DNA of 64,000 bases. It comes from Adiantum capillus-veneris (lineage: Eukaryota; Streptophyta; Polypodiopsida; Polypodiales; Pteridaceae). The position numbers were made by a program, and so were the translations under genes. The stretch is taken from NCBI GenBank assembly GCA_014529385.2, contig CM043950.1, forward strand, positions 74,591,935 through 74,655,934, given 5' to 3'. The notes beneath the pieces are model-generated. The model searched no databases. It was not told the origin of the DNA and worked only from the letters and a program-made list of their open reading frames with translations. Shown here one piece after another: positions 11,681 to 21,800 of this stretch (position 1 is the stretch's first letter; each line of letters begins with the position of its first letter).

Positions 11681-12392
11681 CTAAATAAACCCTGCTTGTA
11701 ATATCTTGAGAGAAGTGACCACCACAGACATCATCATGACATGAAAGAAGAATTTTCTCTATCTCTTGCACACATGGTACTCTCCTCAAGACCAAATCTT
11801 TCCCTTTGTGATATAAATCATCCCCGATCAAGTGGTAAGGTGTGGCCTTCTTAACTAGTCTATGTCTTTGCACCTTGTCTAAGTGTTTGGGACACTCACC
11901 TGCTTGTAGAAAGAAGATAATGCCTTTTAGCTCCTCTTGACCTTGATATTTGGGTTCATATAGTTTCACACTTCCTACCGCCATTTGAAGCTTTTCATTT
12001 ACGAGTAAGTCTGCTTCCTTGTTATGAGTTCTCACAATGTGTTGTACATGTGTTGCTTTAAAACCCTTCATCAAAGCTCTTACACTACTAAGCCACTCAA
12101 ACAATGTACGATTCTTGCACCTCCAAGTCCCTTGGATTTGCCTGACCACTAGCAAAGAATTACCTTTTATAATAAGTCTTTGTATGCCTAATTCTTTGCA
12201 TTCTTCTAACCCAAGGGTTAGAGCAGCATACTCAGCCTCATTGTTAGAGTGAACACTGGGTAGAGTGATACCTTTTCTAACCATTACCTCCTTTTGTGGG
12301 TTCAAAATGATGATTCCCCCTGCTGCTTTGTCTTGTTGGCGTTGATAAGCTCCGTCAAAGCATAAAGTATGGGAATTATCAATCTCCTTCAC
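11664..12392 (-). CDS. Second (archaeal-type) RNase H of element A
   Basis: A 242-codon open frame with the dual RNase H fold characteristic of Tat/Ogre elements: first Asp in LCFDGAYQ, GGIIILNP, Glu in SNNEAEYAALTLGLE, and HIVRTHNKEADLL with the last Asp. The third catalytic position reads GNSLLV where an Asp is usual. This is either a point change or a hint of reduced activity. The C-terminus extends toward the integrase zinc finger and ends by overlap with the next frame. It would remove RNA from the hybrid during reverse transcription. Confidence 0.75.
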   Translation of the reverse strand: MKEIDNSHTLCFDGAYQRQQDKAAGGIIILNPQKEVMVRKGITLPSVHSNNEAEYAALTLGLEECKELGIQRLIIKGNSLLVVRQIQGTWRCKNRTLFEWLSSVRALMKGFKATHVQHIVRTHNKEADLLVNEKLQMAVGSVKLYEPKYQGQEELKGIIFFLQAGECPKHLDKVQRHRLVKKATPYHLIGDDLYHKGKDLVLRRVPCVQEIEKILLSCHDDVCGGHFSQDITSRVYLVELTS

Positions 12393-12425
12393 TTTGAAGT
12401 GTTTTGAGCCTTCCTCTCTTTGTAG

Positions 12426-13667
12426 TCATGATCCTTCCCTTTCTCTCACTTTGTAGGTGAGAATGTCTGCAAGTCCTGATCTTGTGCTATCTTCTACAAG
12501 GAAAGTGTATTCAAATTCTTGGAGTTCAAGCACCCACTTTGCTATTCTAGATGAGAGGCTCATGTGTTGTACTACATATGGTAGATTGTGCTCTAAGGTG
12601 ATAAAAACAAATGGCACAGGGAGAAGATACGATCGAAACTTCCTTACCGCAAACAAGATTGCAAAGACCACTATCTCCATTTCAGTGTATCCCTTCTCGG
12701 ACGGAGTAATCACCTTGCTTGCAAAATAGATCGGCCTCATGTATGATGTTTTAGGATCTTTTTGCATCAAAACAACACCAATTGCTTCGAAACCTACACT
12801 TGGAGTGACATAGTAGGTCTCCTTTAGATCTGGTGGCATTAGGATTGGGAGAGAGCTAAGAATGCCCTTCACTTCCTCAAAACATTTTGCATGTTCCCTC
12901 CTCCATTCAAATGTAGATTGGCTTGCCAACCTATGCAAAGGGGCGATGGCTTCTGCTAGGAGATGGATGTAACAAGACATGTACCTCACTTTTTGGTTGA
13001 AGGTCATTAGCTCCTTAGTTGTTGTTGGTGGAGATAATGACAAAAGGGCCTCTACTTTAGAGGGATCCACTTGAATTCCTTGTGAAGAAACCACATGGCC
13101 TAGCAAAACCACATGAGATTCACTGATATGACACTTCTTTGGGTTGAGTTGTCCCCCAAATTGATGGATCCTCTTAAGCCCCTCTTCAACCTTTTGGCAG
13201 TGAAGTGATCTACAACTATAAATATAGAAATCATCCATAAAGACTCTTATAGATTTTCCAAAGAATGGCTGAAATACAAATATTGTGAATCTCATGAAGG
13301 TGCTAGGAGCATTGGTGAGCCCAAAAGGCATTTCTCTGAATGCAAAACATCCCCAAGGTGTGATGAAGGTGGTTTTTGGTTGGTCCTCTTCTGCTATTCT
13401 AATTTGAAAATATCCTGAATACCCATCACACACAGTGTAGCATTCGTGACCTGCTACTTCATTCAAAATTTCATCTTGGAAAAAGAGAGGGAAGTGGTCC
13501 CTCTTTGTCGTAGCGTTGAGGGATTTGTAATCCACGCAGACCCTCCACTTACCATTCTTCTTGGGAGTGACTACAATATGTGATACCCATTTGGAGTTGG
13601 ATACTGGATAGATGAAGCGAGCCTTCAAGAGTCGATTCACTTCTTGTAGGAGAGTCTTTTGCTGCAT
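12426..13667 (-). CDS. Reverse transcriptase and degenerate RNase H of element A
   Basis: A 413-codon frame. RT spans about residues 10-220: WVSHIVVTPKK, WRVCVDYKSLNATTKRDHFP, DGYSGYFQIRI, MPFGLTNAPSTF and catalytic FMDDFYIYS. RNase H follows at about residues 280-400: YYVTPSVGFEAIGVVLMQ, RPIYFASKVIT, EKGYTEMEIVV and DSTRSGLADILTY. The first RNase H lacks its catalytic Asp, normal for elements with a second RNase H. The start is set by a +1/-1 shift near 13670, where the upstream protease-linker frame should continue. The real protein would be a polyprotein, not an independent ORF. Confidence 0.85.
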   Translation of the reverse strand: MQQKTLLQEVNRLLKARFIYPVSNSKWVSHIVVTPKKNGKWRVCVDYKSLNATTKRDHFPLFFQDEILNEVAGHECYTVCDGYSGYFQIRIAEEDQPKTTFITPWGCFAFREMPFGLTNAPSTFMRFTIFVFQPFFGKSIRVFMDDFYIYSCRSLHCQKVEEGLKRIHQFGGQLNPKKCHISESHVVLLGHVVSSQGIQVDPSKVEALLSLSPPTTTKELMTFNQKVRYMSCYIHLLAEAIAPLHRLASQSTFEWRREHAKCFEEVKGILSSLPILMPPDLKETYYVTPSVGFEAIGVVLMQKDPKTSYMRPIYFASKVITPSEKGYTEMEIVVFAILFAVRKFRSYLLPVPFVFITLEHNLPYVVQHMSLSSRIAKWVLELQEFEYTFLVEDSTRSGLADILTYKVREREGS

Positions 13668-14340
13668 AGATCCTAGCTAGTCGCCTTAACTTTTGAGCCA
13701 CGGGTTTGGTCCCTGGTTTCAATTCAATTCGATGCTCTATTACATCTACACCTCTTATTTGTGAGTAATCAGTGATAAACAAATTGGGATACCTCCTTAA
13801 CATATTCATGTAGGACCTCTTCTCCTCACAAGTAAGATCTTTTGCAAGAATCTTCTCAAATCCTTCTTCAAGGTGGTGGCATCTTTCATCCCCTCGTGTG
13901 TGATTGTCTGTTGGCTTTTCTTCTACAGGAACATCTTGAGTGTTGGCGTTGAATACAATTCCCATTACCTCCAAAGAAGACTCCTCTTCACTGGTTGATG
14001 CTTCCTCATCACTTGAGTAAGGACTCTCCTCCTCACTCTCTTCATCTGCCGTGGTTTCATAGTTGATATATAGTTGCTTTCCTTCTCGCCAATCATACAC
14101 CACCGGTTGACCCTTCTTAAGAATCAAACGACCACTTCCCCATTTTTGATCTGCATTCACAGCAATGAGCCAAGGCCTCCCTAGGATGATGGGATAGCCC
14201 TCCCCCTTAGCTAGCATGACATACATATCCACTCGTGCATCTATGTTACATACAGAGACTTTTACATTTTCAATGATCCCCAAACACTTCACACTTGAGT
14301 TGTTGGCTAGCCTAGCTTGAAAATTGGAGGGGAAAAGAAC
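13549..14340 (-). pseudogene. Protease C-terminal half and acidic linker of element A
   Basis: The frame contains the flap and second half of a retropepsin: DARVDMYVML, GEGYPIILGRPWLIAVNAD. An acidic, serine-rich linker follows (DEESEEESPYSSDEEASTSEEES), then the segment leading into RT (HRIELKPGTKPVAQKLRRL). The catalytic D-S/T-G half is absent, as is all of gag. Sequence runs from here to ORF a within about 90 bases. A frameshift near 13670 separates it from RT. Confidence 0.75.
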
Positions 14341-14432
14341 TTGACACTTTGTTTAGACTTTTTGAAATTTCTTTTTTTTAAAGAAACTTTTCTCTTACCG
14401 GCCGCACAAGATTGTTGACACTATAAATCTGA

Positions 14433-14645
14433 TTACATTAAAATGAAGATGTACACATACATTGTTAATTCGTACTTTATCATAGGTAGAATAAATGGAT
14501 TAATTGAAGCATTGATTTCATTGAGGCGAGTGGATCCAAATATCCTCCTTATGATAGATTGAAACCTAAACTTAGTTGCAATGATTATATGAATGGATTG
14601 CCGAGCAATAGGCCTAAAAGGTTCATTGTTTTGATCGTGATTCAT
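14433..14645 (-). CDS. Conserved small ORF a of element A
   Basis: A 70-codon ORF starting MNHDQNNEPF, with PIARQSIHIIIATKF, IFGSTRLNEINASINPFILP and a hydrophobic VYIFILM end. Clearly homologous to 980-1192. In element A it follows ORF b, whereas in family B it precedes ORF b. Function unknown. Confidence 0.6.
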   Translation of the reverse strand: MNHDQNNEPFRPIARQSIHIIIATKFRFQSIIRRIFGSTRLNEINASINPFILPMIKYELTMYVYIFILM

Positions 14646-14728
14646 GTGCTACTCCTCGTTGTTGGTTTGAAGACCTCGTTCCTCCATATGGCCCTTGAGC
14701 ACCCCTTCACCACTCCTTGTTCTTGCCT

Positions 14729-14941
14729 TTAAAACAAAAAGAAAACGTGAACATCAAAAGAAGTTTCATAATTGATGATTGGAAGTATAATTGGATTGGG
14801 TGATGCCAGTATTTCTCTAAGTCTTTCTGCACCAAACATAAAAACAATGCGTTGCTGGAAAAAATCTTTTCTATCTATCTGAACATTTACTCTAATGTGT
14901 TGTGCAAAATGAAATGGATAGATGGGAACTCCATTGTTCAT
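14729..14941 (-). CDS. Conserved small ORF b of element A
   Basis: A 71-codon ORF starting MNNGVPIYPFHF, with VNVQIDRKDFFQQRIVFMFG and LREILASPNPIILPIINYE. I chose the ATG at 14941 over an in-frame GTG one codon earlier. It lies about 30 bases beyond the primer site, so it is the first ORF on the genomic RNA. Homologous to 740-958 and 36832-37050 and paralogous to ORF a. Confidence 0.6.
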   Translation of the reverse strand: MNNGVPIYPFHFAQHIRVNVQIDRKDFFQQRIVFMFGAERLREILASPNPIILPIINYETSFDVHVFFLF

Positions 14942-14971
14942 CACTAAAAAATTTGAAGGTAACTTGGAAAT

Positions 14972-14994
14972 ATGTTCCTCAGTGGGGGCACCAC
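14972..14994 (-). other. Primer-binding site of element A
   Basis: Minus-strand TGGTGCCCCCACTGAGGAAC begins five bases after the 5' LTR end. The same sequence sits beside the family B LTR at 37340-37360. The tRNA is not identified. Confidence 0.7.
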
Positions 14995-14998
14995 TTTA

Positions 14999-17071
14999 TG
15001 AGGGCGAGCTTTTTGAAATGGGGCCTCTAAACCCAAACCAATGGGCCTACCCTCACAAAATGTTCGTAAAGAGGTACGCACACTACTTGGGGCACCACCT
15101 TCTTTTCGGAGTGGAGAAGGAAACCAATCAAATAACACTTGCACTCACCCACTCAAGCAACACACTTTGAAAACCCCCTTACCCTATATACACTTTGGAC
15201 ACTTGAACACCATCAACGATTATGCAACCCAATGCCATGCATCAAAATGAAATATGCAATTTGTGGAATAGCATTCACCTTCTCCCCATAAGAATACCCA
15301 TAATACATCCAAACTCTTCCTCTCTCAAGCACTCATCAAAAAATCATGCACACAAAACTTGCCTCTCAAACACACAAGAGAATCACTTACATCCAACTAA
15401 CACACTTTGCATAGAGATCTCATCTCCATCTATGCAATGCCGTGACACAAATAAAATCACCATGAGAGGTAGCCGCATGCATATTGAATGAAGCAAAAGA
15501 GAGTTGGAGTGAGAAATTTCTTTAGAACAACTGAATAAGTGTGGAGAAACAAACCAATGGTAACTTGAGAATAGAACACTTACTTGATTTCTCGCACACC
15601 TTTTAAGGGGAGGACAGACACTGGCTAACCGTCACGAATTGCGACACTTGAAAGTTTTGAAGATGATTTCATGATCATTAACATAACCATGAGAGAGATC
15701 ATGATGTATTTACAAGTTATTGAGGTGCTACAAATGATTTATTGGGTTGATGGAGTAAGAGATTGTAGAATGGAAAGAGTGGAGAATAGAGTTACACTTC
15801 CTACAAAGAGGAGGGTTAGGAGGGAGGATGTGAAAGAGGGAGAGTTGGGGTTTTATCTACTATTGATCAAGAAACAACATGAAGTTGAAAATATAGGTGT
15901 GTGTCCTTGAGTCTCTCCAAGGGGGGCTATTTATAGTTGTGTAGGAGTGGGATTATGCTACACTTAATTAGAGTAAGTGATTAGACATAATTAAGTGTCC
16001 TTTGACCACTCATTGAATATTGGACATAAAAGGGACTATTTATTCACCAAAAATATCATTTTAGACCGTGAAGGCTCCATAGGGGTGCATAATGTAGGTG
16101 GGCCCCACCATGAGACCCTACGGGTGGCTCTTGCGGGGTATCTCAACTTGTCTGTCTCCGCATTTAGAAAGCATCTTTAGGTTGGTCCCATCACATGCAA
16201 GTGATCTTGAACACTCATTGCTCTTCTAGAAGATGAGTAGGGGAAAAATAAGATCTCACCCTCTTGATTTACTTGATTTACAGTTCCCTTTTGCTGCGAA
16301 TCTGACAGATTTACACTATTTTGACCATAACTTTTTACCTGTAGCTCGGAATGACATGCTTCCAAAGGAAAAATTGACCTTCTCAACATGTTTGATATGA
16401 ATTTGGACTATTCTTCACGCCCATGCACCAAGGAATTCGGTATGGAAGGTCCACACTAGGCTAGGGAACCTTTTGCTTCCAAGTCTTCTTGTATGGGCCC
16501 TTTGCTTGTATGCATCCAAGGGGAATCATGCTTTTTCAAAAGACTATGATACTAAAACAAATAGAGGAGGGCCCAATATTATTTGCTTGTGAAAAGAATA
16601 TACAATTGGAGTCTTTTTGAAAGGAGAGAAACTATATGTATATTCTTAAGAGATATTGGGCCACCTATGTAGGGGGCATAGAAGACTTGTAGAGAGGGAC
16701 CATAATCTTTGGTAAAGACAAGTATAGAGTTGATTTCCATGGGAATTTATTTATATAGGGTGGAAGATGGATATATAATTTTTCTACTACTAATTCACAA
16801 GAGGTAAGAAAGTTTGGGGGTATATAGTTGGTTATTGTATGCTTATTCTATTTACAAAGAAAAAAAGAAAAGGGTGGTAATAAAAATATATGACTAAGGT
16901 GACATTTTTGGGAAGAGTATAATGTATGTGTCGCCACAAAGGTTAAACGAAGAGGGGGAATTTACTCTAGATAACTTAATAGCGTAGAAAAATATATACA
17001 CATATGAGGAAGAGGACGTTGAGTAGGCTGACAAATGTTGCAAAAAGATGGTTACCATTTTATGCCACTCA
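14999..17071 (-). repeat. 5' LTR of element A
   Basis: 2,073 bp, ends TG/CA. A minus-strand TATA box ACTATAAATAGC lies at 15925-15937, so transcription would start near 15900 and run toward lower coordinates. Near-identical to 8285-10357. Confidence 0.95.
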
Positions 17072-17329
17072 ACGTTTACACAAAGAGAGCGTGACACAAA
17101 CAAGGCGATCCGGATGTTCAATCACCTTAATCGCGCTCGCAACCTCGGAGACCAGGAACTCAATGATGGCTTTGAGACAATGCGAGAAGCTCTGGGCAAG
17201 TGGGAGACATGGGGGTACATAGATAGCTCTCGAAGGGCCGCTTCACATGTGGAGATTGACCATTTGCTTGTCTGCAAACGCACAATCAACCTGGTCGACA
17301 TCTCTGGCTCTAATGTGGTAGAAGATTGA
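17072..17329 (+). pseudogene. Small gene of unknown function, 3' part
   Basis: Continues the frame broken at 8284: FTQRERDTNKAIRMFNHLNR, LGDQELNDGFETMREALGKW, WGYIDSSRRAASHVEIDHLL, ending VVED and a TGA. Charged and probably helical; no domain recognised. Codons stay open across the reconstructed target site, which shows this was one coding exon before element A landed. Followed by AT-rich sequence that could hold the 3' end. Confidence 0.55.
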
Positions 17330-18200
17330 GGCAAGATTTAAATAATTATGCACTAAATAATATAGTTAAATAAATATACACTAGCACATGATAAATTGTA
17401 CTAGTGTGATGCAAGTTGTACTGTGTGTGTGTGTGTGTGCAGGTTTGATTCCCTACATAATCATGTAAACAACTTATTTTAATTATATGATGGTTATTTT
17501 AACTATATGATGGTGTTCCACTCTTCAGTGCCTTGGCGAGAATAATTCATATGTCTCTGTCTGACTTATTATTATTGAAGTAGTTGTGATACTTTTAATC
17601 GGCCTGGTCTACTAACACATCTTCAAGATCTGTCATAATTTAGGGTATTGTTGATATCTTGTAGCTAAACTGAACCGTCAAATGTAACTACAAGCTGTTT
17701 GAAAGCCAAAAATGTAAAGAAAATCTATGTGAGTTTTTTATATAATGCAAGAAAAAGATGAGCATGTCTTTAGTATTTACCCTACTTTTAGTAGAATATA
17801 CTTTCCTGTCCATGTAGGTGTTGTTGCAAACAAGGATGAATGCCTAATAAGCCAATTTGAAACTAGGAATCTAAAAAATATTGATGGTTGTACTTGTTTG
17901 GGCGAAGACCTCAAAGTAATGAAACACGCATAGAATCTTGCATATAAAATAGTAATTTAGAACACTTTACTGAGTTGAAGAACTGCATACGTACATAAAC
18001 ACACACGTATAAATAACTATATATATATTGTATAAACAAGTACGTAAAAACACTTTACCGAGTTGAAGATCTCCTTACGTACATAAACACACACATATAA
18101 ATAAATAAATAAAAAGATATATATATATAATATAAATATTATATATAAAACTATATATATTCTTAGACCGATAGTGTAAAGAAATACTGACAAGCAAATG
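17330..18200. other. AT-rich intergenic region with short direct repeats
   Basis: Holds a (GT)n run near 17420 and a 62-codon plus-strand open frame at 17745-17933 that I cannot interpret. Two copies of a ~90-bp direct repeat start ACACTTTACTGAGTTGAAG (17959) and ACACTTTACCGAGTTGAAG (18049), each followed by ACGTACATAAACACACAC. No gene seen. Confidence 0.6.
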
Positions 18201-18640
18201 AAATTTTGACAGCATAACAATGTGAAAAATCAAAATAAAACCATTCCATACTCGCTTCTGTGAAAGCTTGCCTAACTTTTGTTAAGCTTTCCTATTCTAT
18301 ACTTGCTTCTGTGAAGCTTGCCTAACTTTTGTGTATACATGAAACCATGATTATGTTTCTAAACATGAATAAAAAGCATGATTATATTCACAAGCAATCA
18401 AAATTTTGATAGCATAACGGCGCGAAAATACAAACAAAAAAATTTTCCATTCCATACTTGCTTCCGTGAAGCTTGACTAACTTTTCTGTATACGTGAAAT
18501 CATGATTATGTTTTCAAACATGAACAAAAAGCATGATGATATTGATAAGCAATCAAAATTTCGGTAGCATAACTATATGAAAATTCAAACTAAAAAATTT
18601 CCATTCCATACTTGCTTCCGTGCAGCAGCGAGTGCTCACG
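18201..18640. repeat. Three tandem copies of a ~155-200-bp repeat
   Basis: Units start at about 18201, 18401 and 18556 with AAATTTTGAYAGCATAAC. They continue with CCATTCCATACTTGCTTC and GTGAAGCTTGCCTAAC, and the first two with ATGATTATGTTT. The first unit has an internal ~44-bp duplication. A partial copy occurs at 22958-23036, on the other side of the methyltransferase-like gene. Confidence 0.85.
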
Positions 18641-18887
18641 GGAAGAAGAAATTACATAAGAAAAAAAGCATATGTTGGTATATTACTTTGGTAAATCCAA
18701 AGCTCTCAACAAACTTCTATCTAGTATAATAAATATGAAATCATGGCTGAATTGATAAGGAGGATCAACACCAACAACATGTCTTCAGTAATACCAAAAA
18801 AGTGGCACCCAAACACCATGGTCACACGTCGTTCCATAAAAATCACAAACTAGAAAAAATGATAGATAATACCAATGTTGATGTCAA

Positions 18888-21800
18888 TCAAGGGCAATGT
18901 GATCCGGCCTCATATTGTTGCCAATCAGTCTCCTCATCGCTATCTGCATCAACTACTGAAATAGCACGTACACATGGAGCCTTGAAGCGTGAAAGATGTT
19001 GATGGAAGACCTCTGGATCACTATCTATGCAGAGACAGTGTCTAGACAACTCGACGCAAACATTGCCCAAGCCACCACATCCAGAAAACATATCAACAAT
19101 GTAGCGCAGTAAATGTCCGCACAAGCCAGCTAAAAAAAGCAAAAAATATGCGTATTTTTACTTTATGTAACATAGTCCAATAACGCATAATAGGAAGCAT
19201 ATATTCTTACCGAAAGAAGTCAAGGCTACGCTTGGCGGCACCTCTAAGAGCGTGTCCTCCAATGTACTCTCCGTCGACGCGCTCCACCAGTATTCCGGAC
19301 TTGGCATCGAAAGAGTTATTGTCCACGCTCTCTCTATCTCGTCAATCGTAGATAGGACATTGACCCTTACGATAAAACAATCCTAGCAATAGTGTTTCCA
19401 CCTAAAAATTACAACTAGAATGTGATCTAATTGAAGAAAACTACAAGCATGCTTTTCAATCAACAAATAAATTTACTTACTCTCTCAATCTCAATGGTCT
19501 TTCGCACATAACCATCGGGGATCAAAATAAGGATGGTGTGCATCATTTTGAATCCCATCTCGATGGCATGGCTAGACACAATGCCAAAGTCATCAGTGGA
19601 GCTTAGGGTGATGTACCACCCATTTTCTGCCACATACTTTGAAGCTATTACGGCCACTTTCTTACTTAATTTTCGAGAGAATTGATTCCATGGAGGGACC
19701 TGCATAATACGCATTGTTAATTTAATTAAAGTTCCAAAACTATCATAGACTGTCCATTGTGGTTTTGAAGGATGCATACCTCGTTCTCTGAAAAATTTTC
19801 AACTTTAAAGTTTGTTGGAAAATCCGCAAACAAAAGAGAGGCCACTTCATTTCTCTTTTCCCCATCAACATGGGCTGAATGAAGAAAATCTAAGATCCTG
19901 CATACGATCAAATAAATGTATTTAAAACATTCACAACACACACCACACATAGTTAGTCTTTCTTTTCACATGTGTTTACCATTTCTCATCATCGAGAGAA
20001 ATTTTGTAAACATCTAACATGTTCCCAATAACATTCACATCACAATCTATGGAAGGCACTGCATAATCACAAAATAAAATATTTCATCAAGAATTGTTGA
20101 GTAGAAAGAAAGTGACAGCTAGATATCTATACAAGCAAGTTTACCTGTGGAGCCTTGAGCACCTTTTTGGTTCTTTTTGGGAGACTTCTTGGGCTTCTTG
20201 GATCTAACAAAATCCAATTGTGTCTTTATAGAGGAGATTGTACTGTTGTTTACTCTTTTCGAAGAGGTGGCTTTCTTGGAAGCTGAGCCAATCTCCTCAA
20301 TACCATTTTCATTTCTTTCAAGAACGTGCTCTAAAGCAAACAAAAATATATTTCTCACAAACATAATCTAAATAGTATGAGCACTTTAACAATTTTGTAG
20401 TTTTTATAAATGCCAAAAATAACCTTTATATAAGTTCCATTCATCACGTGGGTAGGTGCCTCGAGTGTAATCTAGCCACCAAGGGCAATACTCAATTTCC
20501 CAAGCAATCAAACCATAATCTCTCATCCATAGTGGATACATACACTCCTCACAAGAGAGGTCCCTCCAACTTTCAACAGCAATTGGCAACTTCTCCAACA
20601 AAGTTTGATCGTAAAGCTGAATTAGCCATCTACATAAAATGCAGTTAACTTTATTTGATCTCCTTTCCTAAGTGACTTATTTATTATACAAACTCTAAGT
20701 AAAAAATAGAATAACAACCATAAATATATCAATTGTATCACCTGAATAATACTCTCCTTGAAGATTCCATAAGCTCTGGAATTTTTTCATCCGACTCTTT
20801 TGTGTTGAGCTTACTCCAAAGCTCCACAAAAGTTTTATCAATGTGGTCCCTCAATTGGTGATGAAACCATGCTTCAAAGCCCTTCGGCATTTCTTCAATC
20901 ATTTTCCCTTTGATCCTCAAGCATTGCTTCAAGATACTTCCCCAATACCACTCTTTACGCAAGTACATTCTAAATTTCATTGCACTAATATATCGCTCAG
21001 AAGTAACATCATCTACACGGCAATGCATCAAAGAGTGCAATATTTCCTTTTTCCTATAGAGAAAACAATAAACAAACCATAAATGCATTGATTCATTTGA
21101 TGATTTCATGTGTATTTTTTATCCAAAAATTATTACCTCTCTGGTGATATTTTAGAAGTTGCCAAAGAGTGGACTTTGTCTCTTGTAAGGCCCACTTGAT
21201 CCTTTTCTCTTATCCAATTGAAGTTAAATAATAAAGAGAAGAACCCTTGGCCATTGGCGGGGTTGGCAATGGCCAACATCTATGTTACATTAGCACGAGA
21301 TCAAATCAAATCAATTTTTCAATCAAATATATAAAATTCAAATGACATGTCAACTTACAATTTTGTAGAAATTCAAACATAAACGGGGAGAAGAGAAAGT
21401 GTTTACCTTATAAGCTCTTTCTTTGAATATTTTTTCTACTCTTCCTCGAGCAACCATTTCCTTTTCTGGCAGTGAAATCGAGGGATCATTGATCTCTTGC
21501 ATCTCTTTGATAAGAGACAAGTTAAACTCTTCCTTTTGTAGAGCAAATGAAAAAAAAAGTAAGATTTTACAAAATAATGTCAAGCTTTAGAAATTACATA
21601 AAAAGTATACTTTAAGGCAAAAAAATATACCTTCCATATGAGCATTGCTAATAAAAGATTAGGAGCGTTGTATCAACTCCCTTTAGATGCCTTCTTCTCA
21701 CAAGCAAGCTCTACCTCTATCCATCGAATCCAATCTTGGGGAAAGTGTTTCATTAAAGAATCTTTGCTTGCCACAGCCAGTTTTTGGAACAAGAAGATCT

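Larger units (their letters stand above)
8285..17071 (-). mobile_element. Ty3/gypsy element A, complete with 2,073-bp LTRs, gag missing
   Basis: An 8,787-bp element on the minus strand. LTRs of equal length (8285-10357 and 14999-17071) begin TGAGGG and end CACTCA on the plus strand, with ACGT on both sides (8281-8284 and 17072-17075). Order in transcription: 5' LTR, primer site, ORF b, ORF a, C-terminal protease, RT, degenerate RNase H, second RNase H, integrase, C-terminal domain, polypurine tract, 3' LTR. The dual RNase H points to the Tat/Ogre side of Ty3/gypsy. Gag and the protease active site are absent, so it is a deletion derivative. It inserted into the small MULE gene. Confidence 0.9.

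Noticed and set aside
18888-19129. C5-cytosine methyltransferase reading of FSGCGG
   Set aside because: The motif resembles C5 motif I, but it lies at the extreme C-terminus after a DPPY-like segment, and no PCQ or ENV motif is seen. Beta-class N6/N4 order fits better.
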